Assembly: GCA_000597885.1 (NCBI GenBank)
Contig: CP004371.1
Span: 3,674,501-3,738,500, forward strand
Reading direction: 5' to 3'
DNA: 64,000 nucleotides
Source: Flammeovirgaceae bacterium 311
Lineage (GTDB): Bacteria; Bacteroidota; Bacteroidia; Cytophagales; Cyclobacteriaceae
Position 1 is the stretch's first letter; each line of letters opens with the position of its first letter. Positions 51,826 through 61,171 of the stretch are shown piece after piece. The notes under the pieces were generated by a model. That model saw nothing but the letters and a program-made list of their open reading frames with translations, ran no database searches and had not been told where the DNA came from. A program made the translations under genes and the position numbers.

Positions 51826-51846
51826 CCCGGAGGGGTTACCTCCGGG
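51826..51846 (-). repeat. Hairpin between nrdB and nrdA
   Basis: CCCGGAGG at 51826-51833 and CCTCCGGG at 51839-51846, perfect 8-bp arms with a 5-nt loop. No T-run is present, so partial termination is not evident. It may set the relative levels of the two subunits. Confidence 0.5.
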
Positions 51847-51888
51847 ACGCCGGCTAATTGTGCACTCTTAGGTTGAGGAGAGAGGGCA

Positions 51889-52881
51889 CTAAAAATCTTC
51901 GTCCAGCGTAAATCTTGGTTTTTCTTTTTCCTGGTTCATTACCCCGGCTTTCTGGTAATCGCCCACGCGCTTCTCAAAGAAGTTGGTTTTACCCTGCAGG
52001 GAGATCATTTCCATAAAGTCGAAGGGGTTGGTTGCACCATATACCTTATCGACACCTAGTTCCATCAGCAGCCGGTCGGCTACAAATTCGATGTACTGAC
52101 ACATCAGGCGGGCATTCATGCCGATAAGGTCTACGGGCAGCGCGTCGGTTACAAACTCTTTTTCTATTTCCACCGCATCAGTGATGATCTTCTTCACCGT
52201 ATCGGGCGAAAGTTTCTTCTCAAGATGCTGTGTATATAATAAACAGGCAAAATCACAGTGCAAACCTTCGTCGCGGCTAATCAGCTCGTTAGAGAAGGTA
52301 AGGCCTGGCATCAGGCCACGTTTTTTCATCCAGAAAATAGAGCAGAAGGATCCGGAGAAGAAAATGCCTTCTACGGCAGCAAAGGCCACCAGGCGCTCTG
52401 CAAAATTTCCTTCGTTGATCCAGCGCAGTGCCCATTGTGCTTTTTTGCCTACACAGGGCATGGTGTCGATGGCGTTAAAAAGGTAGTCTTTTTCGCCCTG
52501 ATCTTTCACATAGGTATCAATCAGCAAAGAATAGGTTTCAGAATGGATGTTCTCCATCATGATCTGAAAACCATAGAAGAACTTGGCTTCGGTGTACTGC
52601 ACTTCAGATACAAAGTTCTCGGCCAGGTTTTCATTTACAATACCATCTGAGGCTGCAAAGAAAGCCAGTACATGCTTGATAAAGTGGCGCTCACCGTCGT
52701 TCAGGTTTTCCCAATCCTTCTGGTCCTGGCTAAGGTCTATTTCCTCGGCCGTCCAGATGCTGGCTTCGGCCTTTTTATAGAACTGCCAGATATCGTTATG
52801 CTGAATGGGAAACAGCACAAAACGATCTTTATTCTCCCTCAAAATTGGCTCTTCTGCTTCTGCTGCTGATAAACGACTCAT
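51889..52881 (-). CDS. nrdB: Ribonucleoside-diphosphate reductase beta subunit
   Basis: 330 residues of the ferritin-like R2 family. Metal ligands are visible in the helices [51 protein letters not shown] and [13 protein letters not shown]. The radical tyrosine follows the HSETYS segment region as usual. The C-terminal FTLDEDF is the docking tail for NrdA. It is the first gene of the nrdBA operon. Confidence 0.96.
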   Translation of the reverse strand: MSRLSAAEAEEPILRENKDRFVLFPIQHNDIWQFYKKAEASIWTAEEIDLSQDQKDWENLNDGERHFIKHVLAFFAASDGIVNENLAENFVSEVQYTEAKFFYGFQIMMENIHSETYSLLIDTYVKDQGEKDYLFNAIDTMPCVGKKAQWALRWINEGNFAERLVAFAAVEGIFFSGSFCSIFWMKKRGLMPGLTFSNELISRDEGLHCDFACLLYTQHLEKKLSPDTVKKIITDAVEIEKEFVTDALPVDLIGMNARLMCQYIEFVADRLLMELGVDKVYGATNPFDFMEMISLQGKTNFFEKRVGDYQKAGVMNQEKEKPRFTLDEDF

Positions 52882-52951
52882 GCTGCGATCTTTTTTTGTT
52901 AGAACATTACACCAAATACTTTATAAAACAGGCACATGAACAGGGGTGCCG

Positions 52952-52985
52952 ATGTTGGGGTTTTCCCGCCGTTTTATGTTGGGGT
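52952..52985 (-). promoter_or_regulatory. Direct repeats upstream of nrdB
   Basis: ATGTTGGGGT occurs at 52952-52961 and again at 52976-52985, a 24-bp period, 70-105 bp upstream of nrdB. Paired sites upstream of nrd genes suggest a regulator site. They do not match the NrdR box as I know it. The remaining gap to 53254 contains only AT-rich promoter-like sequence. Confidence 0.4.
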
Positions 52986-53254
52986 GTGTTTACAAATATT
53001 AAAAACCTTACCCGCTTTTCAAACTGCCCTTATGTAAAGTAAAGTTGTAACTACACGAATATAACGCATTAAGTAACAGAAGGTTAATGATGAAATAATT
53101 CGAAAAGTTTTATTCTTGTAAAAGCCACTTTTTACTCCGCTTTGTTACTGATGTTCAAGAACTTACATCCGGAAATTTTTTTCAAAAATTTATTCACAGC
53201 GCGGTGTGCATAAGTTTGGTATGATTTTAGGTATCAACAGAAGGACAAAAGGGG

Positions 53255-53285
53255 TTTGAAAATTGAAAGCATTTTCTTATCTTTG
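53255..53285 (+). promoter_or_regulatory. Promoter of rplU-rpmA
   Basis: TTTG at 53255-53258, 19-nt spacer, TATCTTTG at 53278-53285: a perfect match to the phylum consensus. It lies 34 bp before rplU. Confidence 0.85.
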
Positions 53286-53318
53286 CCCTCTGTTTTAGAA
53301 TACCCTAATTCAAGTACA

Positions 53319-53630
53319 ATGTACGCAATTGTTGACATAGCCGGAAAGCAGTTCAAAGTAACGCAAGACCAGTTCGTTTATGCCCCGTTGATGGCAGGCG
53401 AAGAAGGCGCTTCCGTAGAGTTCGGCACTGTGTTGCTCATTGGAGATGACAACGCTGTCGAAGTAGGCGCACCCACAGTAGCTGGTGCCAAAGTAGCCGG
53501 GAAAATCCTGGGCCACGTAAAAGGTGACAAAGTAATTGTCTTCAAGAAGAAGCGCCGCAAGGGCTACAGAAAGAAGAACGGTCACCGTCAGAACTTTACT
53601 AAGGTGCAGATTACCGGCATCAGCAAGTAA
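53319..53630 (+). CDS. rplU: Ribosomal protein bL21
   Basis: 103 residues from ATG 53319 (MYAIVDIAGKQFKV), the standard L21 start. An upstream ATG at 53256 would place codons across the promoter -7 box, so it is rejected. The basic C-terminus KKKRRKGYRKKNGHRQNFTKVQITGI binds 23S rRNA. rpmA follows after 51 bp. Confidence 0.97.
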   Translation: MYAIVDIAGKQFKVTQDQFVYAPLMAGEEGASVEFGTVLLIGDDNAVEVGAPTVAGAKVAGKILGHVKGDKVIVFKKKRRKGYRKKNGHRQNFTKVQITGISK

Positions 53631-53681
53631 ACCTTCTATCAACACAATTATTATTAGTAACCTCAAGAACTAAGAAATACC

Positions 53682-53942
53682 ATGGCACACAAGAAAGGCG
53701 CAGGTAGTTCCAAGAACGGCCGTGAATCGCACAGCAAACGTCTTGGCGTAAAGATTTTCGGTGGCCAGTTTGCTAAAGCTGGTAACATTCTGGTTCGTCA
53801 GCGTGGTACTCAGCACCACCCCGGCGATAACGTAGGCATTGGCAGAGATCATACTCTGTTTGCACTGGTGGAAGGTACTGTGGAGTTCAGAAAAGGCTTC
53901 AAGGACCGTTCATTCGTATCTGTAAAACCATTAGAGGCTTAA
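53682..53942 (+). CDS. rpmA: Ribosomal protein bL27
   Basis: 86 residues: [43 protein letters not shown] in part, typical L27. The N-terminal tail reaches toward the peptidyl-transferase centre and is not preceded by a cleavable extension as in Firmicutes. It ends the rplU-rpmA operon. Confidence 0.98.
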   Translation: MAHKKGAGSSKNGRESHSKRLGVKIFGGQFAKAGNILVRQRGTQHHPGDNVGIGRDHTLFALVEGTVEFRKGFKDRSFVSVKPLEA

Positions 53943-53978
53943 TCTGCCTGACCGCAGATACATGCTAAAATCTATATA

Positions 53979-54014
53979 AAAGCACACAGCAACGAACGCT
54001 GTGTGCTTTTTATT
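53979..54014 (+). terminator. Terminator of rplU-rpmA
   Basis: AGCACACAGC at 53981-53990 and GCTGTGTGCT at 53998-54007 with a 7-nt loop, then TTTTATTTT. Confidence 0.92.
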
Positions 54015-54095
54015 TTGTGTATCCACAAAATTTTCTTATAATTCCGATTGCAGTTTAGTAACTTACTAAACAGTTCCTACAGGAGTTTGCACTTT

Positions 54096-55823
54096 ATGCA
54101 CCAACATACCAGCGGCCAGCATCCTACAGATGACAATAGCCCGCAGAAGATTGTTTTTCTGTATCTTCTGGCCGGACTTGCCTGGTTCACCTTATCTGCA
54201 TTTCTGCTGCAGTATCTTCCCGATCTGCCGGTTTTAGGCAGTACTTTTATCAATCTCTTGTTTTTAATTATTACCGCCAGCCTCCTGATGGTGGTATTAC
54301 GCACCCGGCACCAGCAGCTTCAGGGTCAGCGCCTGCGCCTGCTGGCCGATGAAGAACGCTACCAGAAGCTTTACGAAGAAAGCCCGCAGCCCATGTGGAT
54401 CTGCAGCAGCCGCGACAGAGTGCTGCTTTCCCTCAACGATGCAGCCCTGGAGCTTTTTGGCTACACCCAGTCTGAGCTGCGCATGAAGCCCCTGCAAACC
54501 CTGGTGTACGAAAAAGACCAGTATCTGCTGAACCTGCACCTGCTGCCTGACCAGCATTATGAAAAAGCCGGCGTATGGCGCTTTAAGAATGATGAAGGTA
54601 AAATCGTATACCTCGACCTGGTGATTCACCAGATACACTTCAACGAACACCCGGCCAAGCTGGTCATTGCCAACAATCTCAGCGACCTGATCCGCACCGA
54701 AGAGGAAAAGCTACGGATACACAACGAACTGCACCACTACAAAAAGGCCCTCGACCGCTCTGCACTGCTGGCCGTTACCGATCTGGAAGGCAATTTCATC
54801 GATATTAACAATAAGTTTTGCGATATCTCGGGTTACTCCCGAACTGAGCTGCTGGGCAAAAATCCGCGCATGCTCAACTCCGATTATCATCCAAAAAGCT
54901 TCTGGACCAATATGTATATTAGTCTGCAGGAGGCTTATGTATGGCGGGGCGAGATTCGCAACCGGACCAAAGATGGCCAATTTTTCTGGGTGGATATGTC
55001 GGTAGTACCGGTATACGACGAGCATAATCATATTTACAAGTACATGGCCATTTCCTATCCGATCACAGATCGTAAAATGGCTGAGATCCGCTCCGAAAAA
55101 ATTCACCGCGAGCTGATGACCTTTATGTACAAAGCCTCGCACAACCTGCGCGGACCGGTGGCTACGCTTAGTGGTCTGATCAATGTAGCCCAGATGGAAG
55201 TGCAGGACCCACTCTCTACCCGCTACATCAAGCTGCTGGGCGAGCGTGCCAATCACCTGGAGTTTACCCTTTCCGAGCTCATTGCCATTACAAAAGTAAA
55301 GCAGGAAGACCTAAGCCTGGCACCCATCAATTTTCAGGCAGTCATAGAAGATACCCTCCTTAGCTTTGAAAAATCAATTCGCGAGCATGGGGTGCTGGTA
55401 GACATCAATATAAAAGAAGAAACTGCTTTCACAACCGACGAAAAGCTGATCCGGGGTTTTCTGTTTTACCTGATTGACAACTCCATTAAATTCCGCAACA
55501 ACTCAGAGCCGCGCCTGCGCATATCGGTACAGGAACAAACCAACGGGGTTTTAATCAGCGTAGCCGATAATGGACCGGGCATAGACCCTGAAATACAGGA
55601 GAAGATATACGATATGTACTACCGGGGCCATGAAAAATCGCAGGGCAGCGGCCTGGGCCTTTACATTGTGGCTTCTATTGTAGAGCGTCTATGCGGTTAT
55701 ATTACCCTGGAATCTTCTGGCAATAACGATGGCTGTACTTTCCGCATATTCCTGCCTAACGACCTGTACCTGCGCCGCAGCCTGCCCGAAAAAGAGGTGA
55801 TGCACCTAAGGAGCGAAAATTAA
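54096..55823 (+). CDS. PAS-domain sensor histidine kinase
   Basis: 575 residues from ATG 54096, which has AGGAG 11 nt upstream; the frame is open to a TTG at 54048 but that is less likely. Two transmembrane helices lie near residues 18-70 with almost no periplasmic loop. Two PAS domains follow (about 90-210 and 215-340). The H box YKASHNLRGPVATLSG has the phospho-His near 349, the N box is IDNSIKFR, and G boxes are VADNGPGID and GSGLGLYIV. No response regulator gene is adjacent, so it is an orphan kinase sensing a cytosolic or membrane signal. Confidence 0.92.
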   Translation: MHQHTSGQHPTDDNSPQKIVFLYLLAGLAWFTLSAFLLQYLPDLPVLGSTFINLLFLIITASLLMVVLRTRHQQLQGQRLRLLADEERYQKLYEESPQPMWICSSRDRVLLSLNDAALELFGYTQSELRMKPLQTLVYEKDQYLLNLHLLPDQHYEKAGVWRFKNDEGKIVYLDLVIHQIHFNEHPAKLVIANNLSDLIRTEEEKLRIHNELHHYKKALDRSALLAVTDLEGNFIDINNKFCDISGYSRTELLGKNPRMLNSDYHPKSFWTNMYISLQEAYVWRGEIRNRTKDGQFFWVDMSVVPVYDEHNHIYKYMAISYPITDRKMAEIRSEKIHRELMTFMYKASHNLRGPVATLSGLINVAQMEVQDPLSTRYIKLLGERANHLEFTLSELIAITKVKQEDLSLAPINFQAVIEDTLLSFEKSIREHGVLVDINIKEETAFTTDEKLIRGFLFYLIDNSIKFRNNSEPRLRISVQEQTNGVLISVADNGPGIDPEIQEKIYDMYYRGHEKSQGSGLGLYIVASIVERLCGYITLESSGNNDGCTFRIFLPNDLYLRRSLPEKEVMHLRSEN

Positions 55824-55899
55824 ACCCATTCTTCCTGATATTTCAGGTCCGGGTGAGACCCTGGACTACAATGGCTTGAGCCGTTGCAAAATGCTGATG

Positions 55900-56211
55900 C
55901 TACTCCTCCTGTGCCCGGGGCTTTTTCTTTACCAGCTTATCTTTCAGTACCAGCAGTAAGGAAGCCGTGGCAAAAAAGCAGACTGCTATGATCTGCCAAA
56001 GGTTGAGTCTGCCTTGCAGCTCCTGCTCTTCGGGAGCCTTTGCTATTTCCTGTACCTGGGTTTGTTCCGCAGGGCCATCCTGCTGCAACTCGGTTTGCTC
56101 CGCTGCCTGGTAAGCCTGCAGCTTTTCCCGCGCACTGCCCATTCCCAGCAAACAAAGGGCTGCAATGGCGTATAGCACAACAATCAGGATGTTCAGGTGG
56201 CGGGGATTCAT
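55900..56211 (-). CDS. Small membrane protein with two helices
   Basis: 103 residues from ATG 56211 (MNPRHLNILIVVLYAIAALCLLGMG). A first transmembrane segment, a Gln/Glu/Ala-rich middle (YQAAEQTELQQDGPAEQTQVQEIAKAPEEQE), a second segment (IIAVCFFATASLLLVL) and a basic tail. The frame continues to a TTG at 56247. The family is not recognised. Confidence 0.55.
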   Translation of the reverse strand: MNPRHLNILIVVLYAIAALCLLGMGSAREKLQAYQAAEQTELQQDGPAEQTQVQEIAKAPEEQELQGRLNLWQIIAVCFFATASLLLVLKDKLVKKKPRAQEE

Positions 56212-56301
56212 AGGGTATGATGCCTTTATAGATAGATTTTTTTTCAATGCATTCGCCGACCGGCCATACGGGTACTGCTCCGGAAATTTCCGGTCTGCAT
56301 A

Positions 56302-57132
56302 CTATGCCGGACGGGATCCTTTAGGAGGTATACAGAATATATCATAATGCTGCCAGTCCATTACATTAGCGGCTGTTACTTCAATATCTGTAGTAAAAGG
56401 CTCTTCCCCAATGTGGTAAACTGAATAGCCCATCTCCTTCATAAAGCTCAGCAGCTGCTGGCGGTACGTAGCAGAAGACTTTTTATATACCTCTGACTTG
56501 ATATAGGGCCTGTATGTGCTGATGATATCTTTCAGCGTCTGCAAAATATACAGGTCATAGCCTTCGGCATCTGTCTTGATAAAACGAAGCTTTGGCAACC
56601 AGGGAGCAAAATCCTGCTGCAACTCGCGGGCAATGTCGATGCCCCAGACGGATAGCTTAAAGACATGGCCATGGGTTAACACACTGATGTTTTCATGCCG
56701 CCCTCCGTTGCAGAAGCCGGCGTCGGAGTATTCGAACTCCATTTCTCCATCTGCCTGTGCAGCCGCTGCCAGCAGGGGTACAATATTGGTCTTATCGCGG
56801 TTGAGACGGACGTTTTTCTCCAGCACCGGAAAAACATAGGGATTTGGCTCCAGCGCCAGCGTTAATCCTGTAGTGCCCGCTGCCAGTGCCATGGGCAGGG
56901 TGGTATCGCCGGTGTGGGCGCCAATATCGATGCAAAAATCGCCCTCTTGTATAAACTGCTTATGCTGCTCTACCATTTGGCGGCTTATTTCCTTTGGCGT
57001 TTCGCTTGGGTGCTGCCACTGTGCATAGCGCAGCAGGCCGTAGTCCTGCAGGTTAAATTCCTTCACCACATAGCCATAGCGTTTAGCCTTTTTATTAAAA
57101 CCGAGTAACTGTGGTATGTGCTTAAGTTTCAT
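56302..57132 (-). CDS. FkbM-family SAM-dependent methyltransferase
   Basis: 276 residues. The SAM motif I is DFCIDIGAHTGDTTLPMALA, with LALEPNPYVFPVLEKNV after it. The C-terminal FIKTDAEGYDLYILQTLKDII is the FkbM hallmark. These enzymes O-methylate sugars or secondary metabolites. No glycosyltransferase cluster is adjacent, so the substrate is unclear. Confidence 0.88.
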   Translation of the reverse strand: MKLKHIPQLLGFNKKAKRYGYVVKEFNLQDYGLLRYAQWQHPSETPKEISRQMVEQHKQFIQEGDFCIDIGAHTGDTTLPMALAAGTTGLTLALEPNPYVFPVLEKNVRLNRDKTNIVPLLAAAAQADGEMEFEYSDAGFCNGGRHENISVLTHGHVFKLSVWGIDIARELQQDFAPWLPKLRFIKTDAEGYDLYILQTLKDIISTYRPYIKSEVYKKSSATYRQQLLSFMKEMGYSVYHIGEEPFTTDIEVTAANVMDWQHYDIFCIPPKGSRPA

Positions 57133-57213
57133 GCAGGGTGGCTTGCGTATATACGTTTGAATAAAATTAGCACTTATGCAGAGGTGCTCTTCCTGTCCAA
57201 GGGTTGTATCAGC

Positions 57214-57855
57214 TTAAAGCTGGTACTGCGATACATAGGTTACTACCTGATCGATAAACCGGCCAACCACCGAAGTATCTACTATAATGCTGAACAGGAT
57301 GCCAAACAGTGCGCCATAAAGGTGTGCTTCGTGGTTGATGTTGTCGGTGCCGCGTTTGCCCTGGTAGTAGGAGTAAATGAGGTAAAGCGGGCCCAGTAGA
57401 AAGCCGGGTATACATATAAAACCGTATAGGCACAAATCGTTTGCCGGGTAAAACATAATACTGGCAAACACCACTGCCGATACACCACCCGAGGCCCCCA
57501 GCGAGCGGTAGTAAGCAGCATCGGCATACTTCTTATAAGTAGAAATATGGGCTACAATTACGCCTACCACAAAGAGCAGCACAAAATAAAGGCCACCCAG
57601 TTCCGATCCGAAACGGGGCTTCAGCACATACCGCTCTACTGCTTCGCCAAAGAAGTAAAAGGTAAACATATTAAAGATCAGGTGCATCCAGCTGCCATGC
57701 ACAAAGGCACTGCTTAAAAAGCGGTACCATTCATTCCGATGCTTCACCATATAAGGATGAAAAATCATCTTCTGCATAAAATCCGGCTGCTGGAAAGCAT
57801 AAATACTCACAGCAGAGATAATCAGGATCAGAACAACTGTAATACTAATAATCAT
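57214..57855 (-). CDS. Rhomboid-family intramembrane serine protease
   Basis: 213 residues with six or seven transmembrane helices. The conserved MHLIFNMFTFYFFG lies in the early helices; the nucleophile motif is SLGASGGVSAVVFA (Ser) and the catalytic His is in NHEAHLYGALFGILF. It cleaves transmembrane substrates. Its start overlaps the end of the polyprenyl synthetase gene by 4 bp, so the two are co-translated. Confidence 0.92.
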   Translation of the reverse strand: MIISITVVLILIISAVSIYAFQQPDFMQKMIFHPYMVKHRNEWYRFLSSAFVHGSWMHLIFNMFTFYFFGEAVERYVLKPRFGSELGGLYFVLLFVVGVIVAHISTYKKYADAAYYRSLGASGGVSAVVFASIMFYPANDLCLYGFICIPGFLLGPLYLIYSYYQGKRGTDNINHEAHLYGALFGILFSIIVDTSVVGRFIDQVVTYVSQYQL

Positions 57856-58847
57856 TTTTCTCGCTTGGAAAGGGCTTGCATAAGCTGGCGCAGGGGAGCC
57901 TTGCGCGCTTCGGGAGCCGGTAATGCTTCCAGGGCTGCAAAGGCTTTATGAAAATACTCATCTATTCTGGCTTCTGTAAGCGAACGAATGCCCAGGCGGT
58001 CGTAGAGGGCAGTAACGGCAGTCACTTTATCGGTGGCATCGAAATGCTGCTGCTCCAGCCAGCTATTAAGCTCCTGTGCATCGCTGCCGACAGCACGCTG
58101 GCGGGCGTTTATAAGCAAATAGGTTTTTTTGTTGGCAATAATATCGCCGCCTACCTGTTTGCCAAACTTCTCCTGCTCGGCATATACATCCAGCAGGTCG
58201 TCCATCAGCTGAAAACCAATGCCCATGTTAATGCCCATGTCATATAAATGGCGACAGGCTTCTGCATCTGCACCGGCAACAATTCCACCCAGCTCCAGGC
58301 TAAAGCCAAGCAATACAGCAGTTTTACGCCTGATCATGTCCAGGTAGGCTTCTTCGCTTACTCCCCGCTGATCTTCAAACTCCATATCCAGCTGCTGGCC
58401 CTCGCAAACCTCGGCAGCACATTTATTGAATTTCTCCAGCACGGGGCGCAGCAGGCTATCGGGTACCTGCATCATGCGTTCGTAGGCTTTTACCAGCATT
58501 ACATCGCCACTTAAGATGGCAGTGCTGTCATTCCAGCGGGCATGCACCGTGGGTTTGCCCCGGCGTAGGGGTGCTTTATCCATGATATCATCATGCATCA
58601 GGCTGAAATTATGAAATACCTCTACCCCCAGTGCCGGCTGCAGCGCCGGCTGGGGATTATCCTGCCAAAGCTGGTGTGCCAGCAGCGTCAGCAGGGGGCG
58701 AATGCGTTTGCCCCCCAGTGACATAATGTAGCGGATAGGTTCGTAGAGCGACAGTGGCTCCTGCCCGTAGCGAGCTTCTTCTACTGTCTGGCTTAGCAGG
58801 TGAGTTAACTCCTGCAGTGAGCGGATGTTATCGTTGGTGTTCAACAA
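57852..58847 (-). CDS. Polyprenyl (isoprenyl) diphosphate synthase
   Basis: 331 residues. First Asp-rich motif MHDDIMDKAPLRRGKPTVH, second FQLMDDLLDVY, plus GGKRIRPLLTLLA. It elongates farnesyl-type diphosphates; chain length cannot be read with certainty. Candidate products are geranylgeranyl diphosphate for carotenoids or a quinone side chain. It overlaps rnr by 20 bp at its start and the rhomboid gene by 4 bp at its end. Confidence 0.92.
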   Translation of the reverse strand: MLNTNDNIRSLQELTHLLSQTVEEARYGQEPLSLYEPIRYIMSLGGKRIRPLLTLLAHQLWQDNPQPALQPALGVEVFHNFSLMHDDIMDKAPLRRGKPTVHARWNDSTAILSGDVMLVKAYERMMQVPDSLLRPVLEKFNKCAAEVCEGQQLDMEFEDQRGVSEEAYLDMIRRKTAVLLGFSLELGGIVAGADAEACRHLYDMGINMGIGFQLMDDLLDVYAEQEKFGKQVGGDIIANKKTYLLINARQRAVGSDAQELNSWLEQQHFDATDKVTAVTALYDRLGIRSLTEARIDEYFHKAFAALEALPAPEARKAPLRQLMQALSKREK

Positions 58848-61017
58848 GTTCTAGATCAATGGTGCGGCGATCAATGTCGGTGTTCAGTACCTTCACCTGT
58901 ACTTTATCGCCCAAAGTAATAATCTTTTTATTGCTTTTGCCAACGATGCGGTAGTTTTGGTCATCGTACTGATAGAAGTCGTCTTTCAGGTCCGAAAGCC
59001 GTACCATCCCTTCGCAGCGGGTTTCCACAATCTCTACATACACGCCCCACTCTGTTACGCCAGATACCACACCATTCCAGATGGTTTCCGGGTCCTGCAG
59101 CTTCATAAACTCTACCTGCTTGTACTTGATAGAGGCGCGTTCGGCATCGGCAGCCCGTTTTTCGCGGTCGGAGCTGTGCTGGCAAAGTTTCTCATACTTA
59201 TCTCTGTCGGCACTTTTGCCACCATCGAGGTAGTGCTGCAGCAGGCGGTGCACCATTACATCGGGATAACGGCGAATAGGGGAGGTAAAGTGGGTGTAAT
59301 GGTCATATGCAAGGCCAAAGTGCCCCTCCGGCTCAGTTGAATACTTAGCCTTGGCCATGCTGCGGATGGCCAGGGTTTCCAGCACGTTCTGTTCCGGCTT
59401 ACCCTGAATATCCAGCATCAGCTTGTTAAGCGAGTTGGAAACGGCATCTTCATCAGTACTTAGGGTATGGCCAAATTTGCGGGCAAAAGCTGAGAAACCT
59501 TCCAGCTTCTCCGGATCCGGCGCATCGTGTATCCGGTATACATAGGTTGGTGGAGTATACTCACCTCTGCCTCTTTTGCCACGCTGGTACACCCACTCGG
59601 CTACCCGCTTGTTGGCCAGCAGCATAAACTCTTCCACCAGCTTATGGGCATCTTTGCGCACTTTTGGAATTACCTCCAGCGGGCGCCCCTGCTCATCGAG
59701 ACGGAATTTTACCTCTACCGTTTCAAAGTTAATGGCACCCCGGGCAAAGCGGTCACTCTTCAGCTTCAGCGCAAGTGTATTCAGGATGGTAAGCTCGCGG
59801 GCAAAATCTCCCTGCAGGCTCTCAATTCGTTCCTGGGCCTCCTCGTAAGAGAAACGCCTGTCTGAGTAGATTACTGTGCGGCCAAACCACTCATCGCGGA
59901 TCACGGCATCTTTATCGAGCTCAAACACCGCCGAGAAAGTAAGTTTCTCTTCATTGGGGCGCAGCGAGCACAGTTCGTTGGAGAGGCGCTCGGGCAGCAT
60001 GGGGATGGTACGGTCTACCAGGTATACCGAAGTGGCCCGCTCAATAGCCTCCTTGTCCAGCACGGTGCCTGGCTTTACATAATGGCTTACATCGGCAATG
60101 TGGATACCAACTTCATAGTTGCCGTTATCGAGCAGGCGCAGCGAAATGGCATCGTCAAAATCCTTGGCATCGGCCGGGTCTATGGTAAAGGTGGTAACAT
60201 CCCGGAAATCGCGGCGTTTAGCAATTTCTTCTTCGGTAATATCATCCTTAATGCGCTTTGCCTGGGTGTTCACACCCTTTTCAAACTCAAAAGGCAGGTT
60301 AAACTCTGCCATGATGGAGTGAATTTCGGCCTCGTTCTCGCCAGCCTGCCCCAGCACCCGTACTACTTTACCTTCGGGATTACGGTTGCGGTCGGGCCAC
60401 TGGGTAATTTCTACCATTACCTTGTCGTTGTCCTGCGCATCCATGGTATCACCAGGCTTTACAAAGATGTCGGAGTGCATTTTGCGGCTGTCGGCTACCA
60501 CAAAAGCAAAGCCTTTGGAAAGCTGTATACGACCTACAAACTGGGTACGGCCACGCTTTACAATCTCTACTACTTCGCCCTCAGGACGTTTGTCCGATCC
60601 TTTTGCCGCGCCATACAGCTGCACTTTTACCGTATCGCCATCCAGTGCATTCTTCAGACGGTTGGCATTTACCATTACATCCTGCTGGGTATCTGGCGAT
60701 ATTATAAAGGCATAGCGTGAATTCACAAAATCCACCCTTCCCTCAATCACCTCCGCGCCTAGTTTAGTGCGGAACTGGCCATTACGGGTCATTTCGGCCT
60801 CGCCTCCCTTTACCAGCTTGTGCAGGGCACTTTCCATGGCATCGAGCTGCTTGCGGCTCTTAAGATCGAGCTTACGGATGATGTGTTTGGTAGCAAGCGC
60901 ACGGGACCGGTTTTTGTCCAGCAGGTCGCGGATGCGATCCTTCATGCGGTAAACTTCTTCTTTACTAGGTCCGTTGTCGCCGGACTTGCTTCTTTTTGGT
61001 TCTTTGGCTTTACTCAT
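58828..61017 (-). CDS. rnr: Ribonuclease R
   Basis: 729 residues. N-terminal helix-turn-helix and cold-shock domains (1-230) precede the RNB catalytic domain with TIDPADAKDFDDAISLRLL, the metal-binding acidic residues. YDHYTHFTSPIRRYPDVMVHRLL lies near its end, and an S1 domain closes the protein (WNGVVSGVTEWGVYVEIVE). It degrades structured RNA from 3' to 5'. The lysine-rich start MSKAKEPKRSKS is typical. It is the first gene of the rnr-polyprenyl synthase-rhomboid operon. Confidence 0.96.
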   Translation of the reverse strand: MSKAKEPKRSKSGDNGPSKEEVYRMKDRIRDLLDKNRSRALATKHIIRKLDLKSRKQLDAMESALHKLVKGGEAEMTRNGQFRTKLGAEVIEGRVDFVNSRYAFIISPDTQQDVMVNANRLKNALDGDTVKVQLYGAAKGSDKRPEGEVVEIVKRGRTQFVGRIQLSKGFAFVVADSRKMHSDIFVKPGDTMDAQDNDKVMVEITQWPDRNRNPEGKVVRVLGQAGENEAEIHSIMAEFNLPFEFEKGVNTQAKRIKDDITEEEIAKRRDFRDVTTFTIDPADAKDFDDAISLRLLDNGNYEVGIHIADVSHYVKPGTVLDKEAIERATSVYLVDRTIPMLPERLSNELCSLRPNEEKLTFSAVFELDKDAVIRDEWFGRTVIYSDRRFSYEEAQERIESLQGDFARELTILNTLALKLKSDRFARGAINFETVEVKFRLDEQGRPLEVIPKVRKDAHKLVEEFMLLANKRVAEWVYQRGKRGRGEYTPPTYVYRIHDAPDPEKLEGFSAFARKFGHTLSTDEDAVSNSLNKLMLDIQGKPEQNVLETLAIRSMAKAKYSTEPEGHFGLAYDHYTHFTSPIRRYPDVMVHRLLQHYLDGGKSADRDKYEKLCQHSSDREKRAADAERASIKYKQVEFMKLQDPETIWNGVVSGVTEWGVYVEIVETRCEGMVRLSDLKDDFYQYDDQNYRIVGKSNKKIITLGDKVQVKVLNTDIDRRTIDLELVEHQR

Positions 61018-61171
61018 AGTCTAAAAAATCCGGTTAGGGATTATGATTCTAACCTTGTGGTTAGTCTTCTGAAATATATTAATAAAAAGCTTCTGTTGAA
61101 GGGAAGCCTTGTTTTTAGCTGATTATGACTCAATTTACTTTCTAATATCATTTGCACCTTTTGTCTTAAAA

